From Siphonodentalium dalli (lineage: Eukaryota > Mollusca > Scaphopoda > Gadilida > Siphonodentaliidae), in contig CP136068.1 in the NCBI GenBank assembly GCA_032622095.1, positions 164,381,465 through 164,445,464 on the forward strand: a stretch of 64,000 nucleotides of DNA. Reading direction: 5' to 3'. The notes under the pieces were generated by a model. That model saw only the letters and a program-made list of their open reading frames with translations. It ran no database searches and was not told the origin of the DNA. Both the position numbers and the translations under genes were made by a program. Of the stretch, positions 53,653 to 64,000 are shown piece by piece (within the stretch, counting starts at the first letter, position 1; every line of letters begins with the position of its first letter).

Positions 53653-55594
53653 AAATTCATTATTAGATTACAAATACACAGGCTACATTATTGATTTTTC
53701 ACGACGATTATCCGTGCGGAAAATGGTGAGTGCGATTAGCTGGGTACATGTTCTTTGTAATGCGGTCACGGAATCTCAATTGTTAACCCATTGAGATGGT
53801 TTACGCTCAATGGATTTGAAAGGAGATAGCCATGTCAGCGGCCTAGATTTTAATTATGAATGGAATTAAAGAGTTACAGTTGTCGAGCTTGGGCTCAAAA
53901 CGTATATATATAAACGATCTTTGTGCGAAGGTACACGGATATGTGGTGAATCGGGGGTGGTGACATTTCGTGTTGAAACAGTTACTGATAATTTCAGGCT
54001 AAGTTGCGTTAAGAATCAGAGGACCCCAAATATTTACCATGACATTATGTAACATATTTGAACCGCATGGCATTTGTGTGCTCAAGAAGTTTGCGTTCAC
54101 CTTGTGGTCTAAACAATTTAATTTGGCCAATAGTGCCGCACAGAATGTTCCATGAGTGAATTTTTTGAAAAAAATCGGGGTCCCCCGATCCTTAACTTAC
54201 CAATGTAGTAGTGCATGTTGGTTATAACCAACTGTCATATGTTTACCTAAATTCAGCCGCTTAGTTGGGTATAAATGGAAGGTAATGAGAATTATGTATA
54301 GTTTAAGTAGATGGTGCTATATATATGTTTTAAAATCGAGGTTGGGTGTCCCCGGAGACCCCGGACGAGGGAGTGTTGGTCCACATTGGAATTTCCAAAT
54401 GAACACCAATCCTTTACACAGGTCGAAAATACCAAGTCCGAGAACAGCCATCGCACACCATCATGGGTTGAATTTTTCCAGCTGCATGTTACCTCAAACA
54501 TTTCAACTATTAAGGTCTAGATGTTCCCACTAATATTTCAGCCAGACAAAGCTAGCTAGGCAAATTAGGTTCCATCCTTGGTAATATTGCTATATAAAGT
54601 TGATGTGGCCATTTGAACGGCAACCGATGTGTGTGTTTGCCGACCCTTTTCGTCAAACCGTTAATAAACATATAACATAAAACATCTGAAAATGGTAAGT
54701 ATTCCACACGATACTGACAAAATTACTTGCGCAATTGTGGTCAAAATAACCCAAGTATCGGAAACTAGTCACACATAATGTACCTTTATTCATCAACTAA
54801 ATCACTCACCAACTGACACAAATAGGCATTGCCATATCATTCGCATATATCATTAGAGTAATTTCCCTTGACAAAATCACAAATGTTTAGATGTGCGTTC
54901 AACGAACGGTGGTCGATAGTACTCGATTTGCCGTCTTTTTGTGATTTACAAGAAATCGCTTTCGCTGTTAGATTACAATGGTCCATAGTACTCGACAGCT
55001 TCTGTACGGCTCAAATAAGCCTGCTATTACACAAATTGTATTCTATAGTATAGGCCCCTGGCGTTAGATATGACGGGTGGTGGAATTATAATGCTTTAAT
55101 CATGAACGGCAATAATCAAAATATGGTATGTTTTCAAACATCCGACCTACAGACATCAGCAGGTCACTAACCGCATTATTTTTTCACTTATCTATATATA
55201 GAAAGTTGTTATAAGCTTCCTGGTATCAACCTGTGTAGGGCATGTATACAAATCATTGCAATTGTCGTCCTTTTCATTTTGGTGTCATTATAATGAGCTA
55301 AAACTTACACTGGGATACAAAAAGTCCTAAATGTATCAGTCTACCAGAGTCTACATGATAAAACACCATCCCAATACTCCGATCTATATGCTGTTTTCTG
55401 AATGTACAGTCTTCCAGAAGTAATCCTACTAACTCATCAGCATAGAGAGGTATGGGTAATATGACTGTTAATCGAGCATGGGATAACTGTCCATATTTGG
55501 GGTACCTCGTCTTACAAGCAATTGTTCAGTCACTTCTGGAAATCACGAGTGCACATGGGGTGACACGAGACTCCAGTACCATACTATACAGAGT
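53653..55594. other. Repeat-poor AT-rich stretch, no gene assigned
   Basis: At 54290-54530 both strands are open for about 70 codons, which argues against coding. No RNA gene seen. Confidence 0.35.
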
Positions 55595-55602
55595 AACATA
55601 CA

Positions 55603-56707
55603 CAGAGACGTGGCGACAGGGGGGTGTTTAGGGGTGTCTCACCCCCCCCCCAACTTTGGTCAAAATTTTCAACAGTTGGAAATTTCAAACCTGCCAAAAC
55701 ATTAGTTGGAAATTTCGCACCAACAATAGGTTGAAAATGTTCTTGTAGTTTGATTTTCAAACAATTTCTTGGGGGGAATTAATTGTTTTTGGACCAATAT
55801 TTGCATATTTTCCTATTTTTTGTCAAAATTTTGGACTGAAATGGTCATCAGTTGGAAATTTTCCAACCTCAGGGGGGTGACAGGTTGTAAATTTCCAACA
55901 CTTGGAAATCTTGTGTCCTGGTCCCTCCCCCGTGGCCAGTCAAAAACTGCTAGTTAATTTAAAAAAACAATATTGTCATACATTTGATCAACATTATCAT
56001 TGGAATTGTCATCAGTTGTAAATTTTCCAACCTAAGTGGGGTGTCAGGTTTGAAATTTCCAACTCTAGGAATGGTTGTGGCTAGTCTAGATGTCAGGATT
56101 TTGCGATTTTCTTGTTAAGATTACAAAATGTTCCCACACCGGACCGAACCATGGTCGGCCCGGTGTGTCATTGTCTCTCCCCCGTGGCCAATACAAAAAT
56201 GCTAATAATTTTAACAATATTTTACTACATTTGGACTGAAATGGTCATCAGTTGGAGAATTTTCCAACATGAGGGGGGAGTATGAGGTTTTAAATTTCCA
56301 ACACTATAGGAAAGCTTCAGTTGAGGCTAGTCTAGATGCTAGGATTTGCGAATTTCTTGTTCAAATTTCAAAATGTTCTCACACCGGGCCGAATAACCAT
56401 GGTCAGCACGGTGTGTCGTGGTCGCTTGTCCGTAGCCGTGTGCATTTGTATGGAGTTAGACCACTAGATGTTAGGATTTATGCAGTGTTTCAGGTTAAAA
56501 TATCTGAATGTTCTCATACCGGGAAAAAAGAACTATGGTTTATGAAGATATAGGATATTAGGCATAAGAGCACCGAGGTGCAAGGGGGGTGCAAATGGAA
56601 TTATGCAAAACTTGTGTTCGGTCTGATTCTGATTCAAGGGGGCGGGTGCAGTTGGAATTTCCCAAGGTCGACACCCCCTGAACGGAAACCCTCTAGCCAC
56701 GTCCCTG
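55603..56707. mobile_element. hAT-like element with perfect 8-bp target duplication
   Basis: Flanked by AACATACA at 55595-55602 and 56708-56715. The ends are CAGAGACGTGGC and the complement-like GCCACGTCCCTG, followed inward by ggggggtgt / acaccccct. The interior is a tandem series of cagttggaaattttccaacc-type units (55650-56300) and contains agttagaccactagatgtta. No transposase. The inverse partial copy at 45669-45813 plus 49492-49640 hosts the Helitron. Confidence 0.8.
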
Positions 56708-56804
56708 AACATACATCGAGCAACGCGGCATTATTCCATGCATGGTCTTGTGTGTCCCCAAAGCACTCCTAACAATTTCCGCGACCTCCGGCGCTGCTGG
56801 TTAA

Positions 56805-57154
56805 CCCTTTACCCAACAAACCGGCCAAAACCGGCCAAATAAAGCTTCAACAGCCTCAAATATCTTCATACATAGAACCATACAAATATGGATATCATTG
56901 GGACCGGCTCCTTGATCACATTGTGATAGTTACAGTTATGCCCTGTGCCAATGCATAGGTCGCCTCGCATATATAAGAGAATGCATTGGCCTAAAAAAAA
57001 CACTTTTTACCATTTTTGTCTTACATTCTTTAACAATTTTATAATTTTTAATGTGTTAACCCAATGCATTCTCTTATATATGCGAGGCGACCTATGGTCG
57101 ACTCGCATATATAAGAGAATGCATTGGCACAGGGCCGTTCTGTTGGGTAAAGGG
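56805..57154. mobile_element. TTAA-type MITE, family 1 (internally deleted)
   Basis: TTAA at 56801-56804 and 57155-57158; ends CCCTTTACCCAACAAACCGG and gttctgttgggtaaaggg. The left hairpin has lost one arm (tgccaatgcataggtcgcct); the right hairpin is intact. Confidence 0.85.
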
Positions 57155-57156
57155 TT

Positions 57157-57368
57157 AAATTGGCTGGGGCTGTAGTTGTTGGGCTTGGTGGGGATGAGGG
57201 ACACCGGGTCGTGGTGGTATTCCGGTGTCCGTGGTGGTAAGGTGCACATCTCCACATCACAGCTGTTGGCATGGTGGTATGGGTGATGTCAGTCTTCCCT
57301 GGTCCGCTAACTGTGATCTCTGGGCAGGAGCTAGGGCCATCTGAGCGTCGAAATGCCTCTGCATGCAT
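57157..57368 (-). other. GC-rich open frame next to MITE, unknown
   Basis: A - strand frame, rich in His, Thr and Pro (MHAEAFRRSDGPSSCPEI...), stays open from 57368 to the MITE border and is clearly GC-richer than its surroundings. It could be an old coding exon into whose TTAA the MITE inserted. No motif recognised and two other frames are partly open. Confidence 0.25.
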
Positions 57369-58002
57369 GGATTAAATATTGCATTGTTGGCCTTAAACAA
57401 ACAAAACTTGTACAGATGACTTTGTGCACGCGAGTCGGATTCTACAAAAGAAATTATGATTTAAAAAAACATGAGTTTTGAGTGTTGTCACATATATATT
57501 CCCATAAGAGAGTGTGTATATATATGCTGGATATGGGGCATGTGATGCAGTATATACATAATTATGTCTTTGCCATGCATAACAAGAGACATTGGTCCCG
57601 TTTCTGCTTGACTGCATGTGCTTCCAGAGGACGTAATCATCGGTGTTTATTTTTTGTACCAAATTTTTGTGTTAATTTTAAAACGCGTATAACACGGGAA
57701 CACCGGTATACGGGTTAAAGGTGGATTATCACACTTCCACAACATGACCTATATAGTTTCCTGGGTATTAAATAATAAATACGAATCGAAGACCCCTACC
57801 CGGAAACGCGTCTATCAATTAATATTGATTTTATTTGAATTGATTTTCGTTTAAAATAACTTTTGTGGCGTTCGATAATTGTCCCTGATATTCACGACCG
57901 GTTTTTTTATTTGCGTTTTTGTAGTTATTTTCAGTTATGTTAATCAATTGAAGATAAGCATATGCTACATTCTATGTCTTATCTACTTGATTCGCACTTA
58001 AA
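57369..58002. other. No feature seen
   Basis: AT-rich; tatatatgctgg-type low complexity only. Confidence 0.4.
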
Positions 58003-58375
58003 GACATATTATGTACTTGTTCTGGTGCGTAAAACTGATGAGTTAGTATCCAGGCGCTAAGTCAATTGGAGGAATGTAGCATTCTACTAACACTGCCGAA
58101 AATCTGAAGCAAATCGACCGTACCACTCCATAGAAAACATCGTCTGAACTACGCTCAATTGTAAATATTTACTACTCGATTCGGGACGCATCTATCGGTG
58201 ATAAACTAACGAAAATGATTTCGCCATCGAGAGTCACTGCATTTAATTAATATATAAGAATGACGGTGTTTGTTGTCAATTTGAATATAATATTTGTAAA
58301 AATTACTACTTTGAACACGATTATTCTCCATTTATATTTGATCACCCCACTGGGGTGTTTCACATCACTTAATAT
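58003..58375 (+). repeat. Solo copy of the 3030-3860 fold-back arm
   Basis: Matches 3541-3910: taaagacatattatg, ccactccatagaaaacatcg, tttaattaatatataagaat, gtttcacatcactt. No opposite arm nearby. Confidence 0.75.
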
Positions 58376-58594
58376 TACAATAGACACAATCAATCGGAGA
58401 CATTTTGCGGCTCCCATTCACTCGGAGAACCACGCTGGATGCCTCTATCTAAAAGTTATATAAATAAAACAAACAAGTGTCCTATTAATTGAATAAAATT
58501 ATATCGAAATGAAATCAATATTAATTAATAGAATCGTTTCCGGGCAGGGATTTCCAACTCATACGCAGGAAATTATCTAAAATTTGTAATTTAA

Positions 58595-59802
58595 AGGGGG
58601 ACTGTACACTAAATCCGACCATATGTGGGACCATCTCCTTTTATACTCAACAGAGTGTATGCAACAAATGTATAATTTAAATTAAAAGAACATGTGAATA
58701 TTTCAAATAAATGGAACTCACGTATATGTCTTTGCCGATACCAAGGTCGTGTATACAAAGCAGAACGTTTGAGACGTTTTTATCGTGAGTAGTCATCATA
58801 TATTATAAGTAACAGTTATAATATGTTCGACCGATATATGTTTGGTGTTCTACATGTATGCAGGCAAGAGAATTCAAAGCTTTCAGAGTTGTTTTCTCCA
58901 CACAGTGGTTTTTATCTCTGTTTTAATGCCTGAATGCCTTCTGTAAACGGCTGTCAGTTCAATCAAGTGGTTTGAAATTCGTGGTTTGAGAAGATATTCA
59001 CCAACTGCATGAGTATACTGCATTAGCATATACGACAGTATGAAGTTAATAGCCATACTATTGGCACGAACATGAAAAGGTTTCTGCCTCCAAATGTTTC
59101 TGACGGCCGTTGCTGTAATGTCTGTTTTCACCTTGTCACCAATAAAGCCAGCGGCTATCTGCTACAAATGTGTTGTATTTGTACTTAGTCTAGAGCAGAA
59201 TGAATTTGAGCCATGGATTAGTGATACACTCGTGTCCTCCATGAACGAATAAAACAACATGTAATTATAATGAAAATTAATTTATGACTCCAGTCGTTTA
59301 TTAATTTTCATTATAATTACCATGTTGTTTGCATCATGCACATGGTAATTATAATGAAAATTAATTTATGAGTCCAGCCGTTTATTAATTTTCATTATAA
59401 TTACCATGTTGTTTGCATCATTCACATGGCAATTATAATGAAAATTAATTTATGACTCCAGCCGCTTATTAATTTTCATTATAATTACCATGTTGTTTGC
59501 ATCATTCACATGGTAATTATAATGAAAATTAATTTATGAGTCCAGCCGTTTGTTAATTTTCATTATAATTACCATGTTGTTTGCATCATTTACATCATGG
59601 TAATTATAATGAAAATTAATTTATGAGTCCAGTCGTTTATTAGTTTTCATTATAATTACCATGTTGTTTGCATCATTCGTAGAGCACATGAGTGTATTTT
59701 GCACTAATCCATTGCTCAAATTCATTCATTGGTTGCATATATTCTATTGAGTATAAAAGGAGATGGTCCTATAAATAGCCGGATTTAGTGTGCAGTACCC
59801 CT
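58595..59802. mobile_element. TTAA-type MITE, family 2, long copy with internal hairpin array
   Basis: TTAA at 58591-58594 and 59803-59806; ends AGGGGGACTGTACACTAAAT and tagtgtgcagtacccct, with ctccttttatactcaacaga / complement just inside. The centre (59253-59668) is a tandem of five palindromes. 58690-59200 is additional DNA absent from the 8154-8353 copy. Confidence 0.75.
59253..59668. repeat. Five tandem palindromes of about 84 bp
   Basis: Each unit is catggtaattataatgaaaa then ttaatttatgagtccagccg and ttattaattttcattataat then taccatg, followed by ttgtttgcatcattca. The two arms of about 27 bp pair, so each unit can form a stem-loop and neighbouring units can pair with each other. Confidence 0.85.
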
Positions 59803-60090
59803 TTAAAGAGATAATCCATCTTTAAAACAAAATCATATGTATACATCTGATTCATACAGTTGCAAGCATTTCAAACTAATTTGGCCTTTTGAAACATATT
59901 CAGTTTCAGCAATGAGGCAGATCAATATACAATGAGATGATACATAACGTGTGCATGACCAACGGCCAACGGTGGTCAGTTAAGTTGTATCGTGACGATG
60001 CGGCCCAGAAAGTTGAGTAATACAGAGATTGATTAGGCTTTTCACACGACAAACACATCACGAAATATTCCGTTACCTAATGCAGAGAAC

Positions 60091-60098
60091 TATAAATA
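60091..60098 (+). promoter_or_regulatory. Possible TATA box of a downstream + strand gene
   Basis: TATAAATA, about 27-30 nt upstream of the presumed start of transcription near 60122. The only support is the spacing and the strong donor at 60173. Confidence 0.3.
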
Positions 60099-60121
60099 AT
60101 GACCTGGCATTCATATCGTTA

Positions 60122-60172
60122 CAATTCGTTTCTACCAAGTCGCTGATATTAAAATTGTTGTCTCTCGTTTAG
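60122..60172 (+). other. Possible noncoding first exon
   Basis: About 50 nt without ATG, ending ctctcgtttag before the strong donor GTAAGT. A similar sequence (ttcgtccaagttgctgatat then tgttgtctct) occurs at 63331-63362, though without a donor there. If real, the gene's coding exons are beyond the window and the 34-bp array is in its first intron. Confidence 0.3.
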
Positions 60173-60423
60173 GTAAGTACACAACTTGCATATATATGTA
60201 TTTCGTCACTTTTAATAGCATAATATTCACTTAGATTGAATCAACATGTTTATTATATGTGATTGATATTTGCGCTCACACAATTTGAGCGTGTTTTTCT
60301 TATATATATGCAAGTGATAATTTTTCCTTATGAATTTCATTTCGATTGCATGAAACTTTCGAAACGTGCGTTTTCCTATTCATTCATTTCTTCATATCTT
60401 GGTTCGAGGAAAATCTTCTGTTT

Positions 60424-62154
60424 GAAATATAACTATTGTAGATGATAGAATAACAATGAAATATAACTAATGTAGATGATAGAATAATAATGAAATATAA
60501 CTAATGTAGATGATAGAATAACAATGAAATATAACTAATGTAGATGATAGAATAACAATGAAATATAACTAATGTAGATGATAGAATAACAATGAAATAT
60601 AACTAATGTAGATGATAGAATAACAATGAAATATAACTAATGTAGATGATAGAATAACAATGAAATATAACTAATGTAGATGATAGAATAACAATGAAAT
60701 ATAACTAATGTAGATGATAGAATAACAATGAAATATAACTAATGTAGATGATAGAATAACAATGAAATATAACTAATGTAGATGATAGAATAACAATGAA
60801 ATATAACTAATGTAGATGATAGAATAACAATGAAATATAACTAATGTAGATGATAGAATAACAATGAAATATAACTAATGTAGATGATAGAATAACAATG
60901 AAATATAACTAATGTAGATGATAGAATAACAATGAAATATAACTAATGTAGATGATAGAATAACAATGAAATATAACTAATGTAGATGATAGAATAACAA
61001 TGAAATATAACTAATGTAGATGATAGAATAACAATGAAATATAACTAATGTAGATGATAGAATAACAATGAAATATAACTAATGTAGATGATAGAATAAC
61101 AATGAAATATAACTAATGTAGATGATAGAATAACAATGAAATATAACTAATGTAGATGATAGAATAACAATGAAATATAACTAATGTAGATGATAGAATA
61201 ACAATGAAATATAACTAATGTAGATGATAGAATAACAATGAAATATAACTAATGTAGATGATAGAATAACAATGAAATATAACTAATGTAGATGATAGAA
61301 TAACAATGAAATATAACTAATGTAGATGATAGAATAACAATGAAATATAACTAATGTAGATGATAGAATAACAATGAAATATAACTAATGTAGATGATAG
61401 AATAACAATGAAATATAACTAATGTAGATGATAGAATAACAATGAAATATAACTAATGTAGATGATAGAATAACAATGAAATATAACTAATGTAGATGAT
61501 AGAATAACAATGAAATATAACTAATGTAGATGATAGAATAACAATGAAATATAACTAATGTAGATGATAGAATAACAATGAAATATAACTAATGTAGATG
61601 ATAGAATAACAATGAAATATAACTAATGTAGATGATAGAATAACAATGAAATATAACTAATGTAGATGATAGAATAACAATGAAATATAACTAATGTAGA
61701 TGATAGAATAACAATGAAATATAACTAATGTAGATGATAGAATAACAATGAAATATAACTAATGTAGATGATAGAATAACAATGAAATATAACTAATGTA
61801 GATGATAGAATAACAATGAAATATAACTAATGTAGATGATAGAATAACAATGAAATATAACTAATGTAGATGATAGAATAACAATGAAATATAACTAATG
61901 TAGATGATAGAATAACAATGAAATATAACTAATGTAGATGATAGAATAACAATGAAATATAACTAATGTAGATGATAGAATAACAATGAAATATAACTAA
62001 TGTAGATGATAGAATAACAATGAAATATAACTAATGTAGATGATAGAATAACAATGAAATATAACTAATGTAGATGATAGAATAACAATGAAATATAACT
62101 AATGTAGATGATAGAATAACAATGAAATATAACTAATGTAGATGATAGAATAAC
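60424..62154. repeat. 34-bp satellite, about 51 nearly identical copies
   Basis: The unit aataacaatgaaatataact then aatgtagatgatag repeats head to tail for 1.73 kb. Only the first three units differ (ctattg, aataataatg). All six frames are closed in each unit. Each unit has AACAATG and TGATAG. Confidence 0.95.
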
Positions 62155-64000
62155 ACGCTCTTCTCGAATCAGCTTACTGTGATAACTGTATTAATCGTTG
62201 AAATCAATTTCAACATTCTCGTTTCGGAAGTCTGAAATGATTTTATTCAGACGATTTAAGTCATTCAGACGATAATTATAACACGTTTTATTCGCCTCCT
62301 TCTGCGTGAATTTGTGCCATCTTGAAACTTCCTTGTTTCCCTGTGTTTCCCGTAATTAAAATGTGATATTACGATTACAATAAATGCTATCATTTCATAG
62401 CTATGTCGCCGTGTAAAATATGAACTTATGATAAAACAAACAGAACACGCCGTTCGTACTATTATTTAGATTATTGCGAACATGCAATACTCTTCATTTG
62501 TAAATTTTGATTGAATCAGGCTAACACGAAACGCTATATCTTGCTAGGTATATACACCAATAATGAAATAATGCTAGAATGAAACGCACTGTATATATTC
62601 TTCGTCACGACGCGAAACGCGTGATTCATTATTGAAATGTGGAATAAGCTAAAACGAAACGCTCCTTACCCTTCGTCAAGAAATGACAAATGGAAACTAT
62701 ACAGTCAGTTAATGTGAACTTGTATATATTATTTCATTTTTTACGTATGGAAACTCCACTTATATAGGCAGATATATTTGAATATATATTTTTCCGTGAT
62801 CTTTCAATGTGAGACTATTTAATGAGATATTATGCACGACGACGTTTGAATATTTAAAGATCAATTCTAGTTTGGTAGATACAATTCTAGTTTTGCAAAA
62901 GTTAGGTAAACCGTAAATACCGAAAACACATTTTTTTATTGATTGTATATTTGTACAATAGCAAATGATTATATAACCGACAACAATGCTATATGAACAA
63001 TTATATATTGTGGGTATTGTTGGTATTGAGAAATAAGCAAAATTGTTACAATAGCACGAACAATATGACTATATAACTGCGGTATATGGTTCTTTATACA
63101 TACATTTTAACCGCGGTGAATGTGCGGTTTTTATATCGGTTGAACTTCGCTTAAATGTCCGCTAACTATGCGGTGTATTTTCCGATAATCACGCCGGTAA
63201 GATTTATATTGATTGATATAAAGTCATGACATCCCGACCCTACAATTAATTATTTAATCTGTTGAATCGATAATAGTATGTTACTCAATGTACATTGATC
63301 TGTAGTAGAATATTAATGATAAGACAATTTGTTTCGTCCAAGTTGCTGATATTGTTGTCTCTTTCGTGACCTGGTCGTCATATCCCGATCGCCTGTGGGC
63401 ATTCCCGAAACCTAGCGAAAATCTCAGTTGCGATACGGGGTGCGATAGAATGTCCAATGCCCACTAGATTTCTATATTTGTAATATTGGCGCGATTTTCA
63501 TGATTAACGTTCGATTTCCCTTTCAATTGTAACTAATACGCAAGTAGCTATTTAGCAAATAAACTACCCGGTTTCGTTGGATATTCGGGGATTATACCCT
63601 GACAACAGTTTATAAACAAGTTTGTATACTTTATCTTTTTTTTTTTAAATGGCCAAAGAAAACATCATTTGTTCAAAAATTATGTTTTGCCAAAAAGTTT
63701 CAAGTCTATAGACATCAATCACCTGTGATTATCATCAGATCTCCACGAAACCCTTAATTCGTTAGCATATTATCAGCAGTTACTCACCTGCATGCTTACT
63801 TATCAAGAGAAAGTATAAGAAAGGATGTCGTTCTAGTGATTAGCCACAAGGACGACACCCTTTCTTATTCAAATGATAATATACAATGTATAACTGCTTT
63901 GTGGATTCAAAATAAGTCGATATAGGCGAATCAGTGCTCATTTATGTTGATGCACGTTACCCAGTCTTTACCAGGAAATGGGGGGGGGGGCGATTACAAT
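62155..64000. other. No gene; small hairpin at 63811-63870
   Basis: AT-rich. The arms taagaaaggatgtcgtt and ggacgacaccctttctta form a stem with a 20-nt loop. 63331-63390 resembles the putative first exon. The window ends near a run of ten G. Confidence 0.5.

Noticed and set aside
54285-54533. Gene at 54.3 kb
   Set aside because: Three overlapping frames on both strands are open at once, without motif or splice support.
45669-56707. An 11-kb transposon bounded by about 300-bp inverted repeats
   Set aside because: The inverted repeats are two opposite copies of one 1.1-kb hAT-like element. The right one is complete with its own 8-bp duplication, and the left one is merely split by a Helitron.
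32760-57175. ORFs with recurring peptides such as 'ANAFSYICES' and 'QCILLYMR'
   Set aside because: They are the two readings of the palindromic hairpin inside TTAA MITEs, not a protein family.
60424-62154. CRISPR or coding repeat in the 34-bp array
   Set aside because: There are no spacers and every frame contains stops in each unit.

Overview
The window reads as AT-rich, intron- and transposon-dominated DNA of an invertebrate animal. The organism cannot be named from sequence alone. A lophotrochozoan (mollusc, brachiopod or similar) is my inference, because long arrays of roughly 160-bp units with phrases such as 'gagttatggccctt' and 'gatgggaacgag' resemble the tandem-cored elements known from those genomes. 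Almost all short ORFs here are repeat-derived. No rRNA, functional tRNA, CRISPR array or prokaryotic operon is visible.

The only convincing host gene is on the + strand between about 1.4 and 24.4 kb. Seven exons (1404-1466, 4148-4364, 8432-8513, 10982-11053, 13042-13187, 17850-18195, 24324-24381) have good splice sites, and every exon-exit phase matches the next entry phase. They total 984 nt, about 327 residues. The protein is hydrophilic: a Cys/His-containing start, a basic/proline stretch, an acidic stretch, a DEDFPTLGAG motif and then a Gln/Pro-rich region with six Arg-Gly (GRG) sites. I do not recognise the family. The gene starts upstream of the window; a tiny in-phase terminal exon at 25407-25428 is possible.

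The most unusual feature is that the exon-intron junctions of this gene have themselves been tandemly copied into the introns: exon 2 donor (90-bp unit, six copies), exon 3 donor (49-bp unit, three copies), exon 6 acceptor (two copies), exon 7 acceptor plus exon body (about 74-bp unit, four copies), and perhaps the exon 5 donor, which abuts a 40-bp minisatellite.

The rest is mobile DNA, much of it with clean boundaries. There are TTAA-flanked (piggyBac-like) MITEs of three end-families, several sharing one exchangeable hairpin; TA-flanked (Tc1/mariner-like) fold-back MITEs; two hAT-like elements with 8-bp target duplications (11513-12068, 55603-56707); a Mutator-like MITE with a 9-bp duplication (51326-51650); a 3.7-kb Helitron (45814-49491) sitting in a second hAT copy and carrying a nested element; a tRNA-derived SINE; and a BEL/Pao gag fragment split by a TTAA MITE. 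Tandem-cored Helitron/Helentron-like elements occupy 25.6-26.3, 34.9-38.3 and 41.9-44.7 kb.

Tandem arrays are abundant: a 60/99-bp higher-order satellite at 26.6-28.2 kb, a 29-bp minisatellite at 16.4-16.9 kb, and about 51 nearly identical 34-bp units at 60.4-62.15 kb just after a possible TATA promoter and noncoding first exon (60091-60172). Weak decayed coding traces on the - strand occur at 20.7-22.9 kb and 52.0-53.1 kb.
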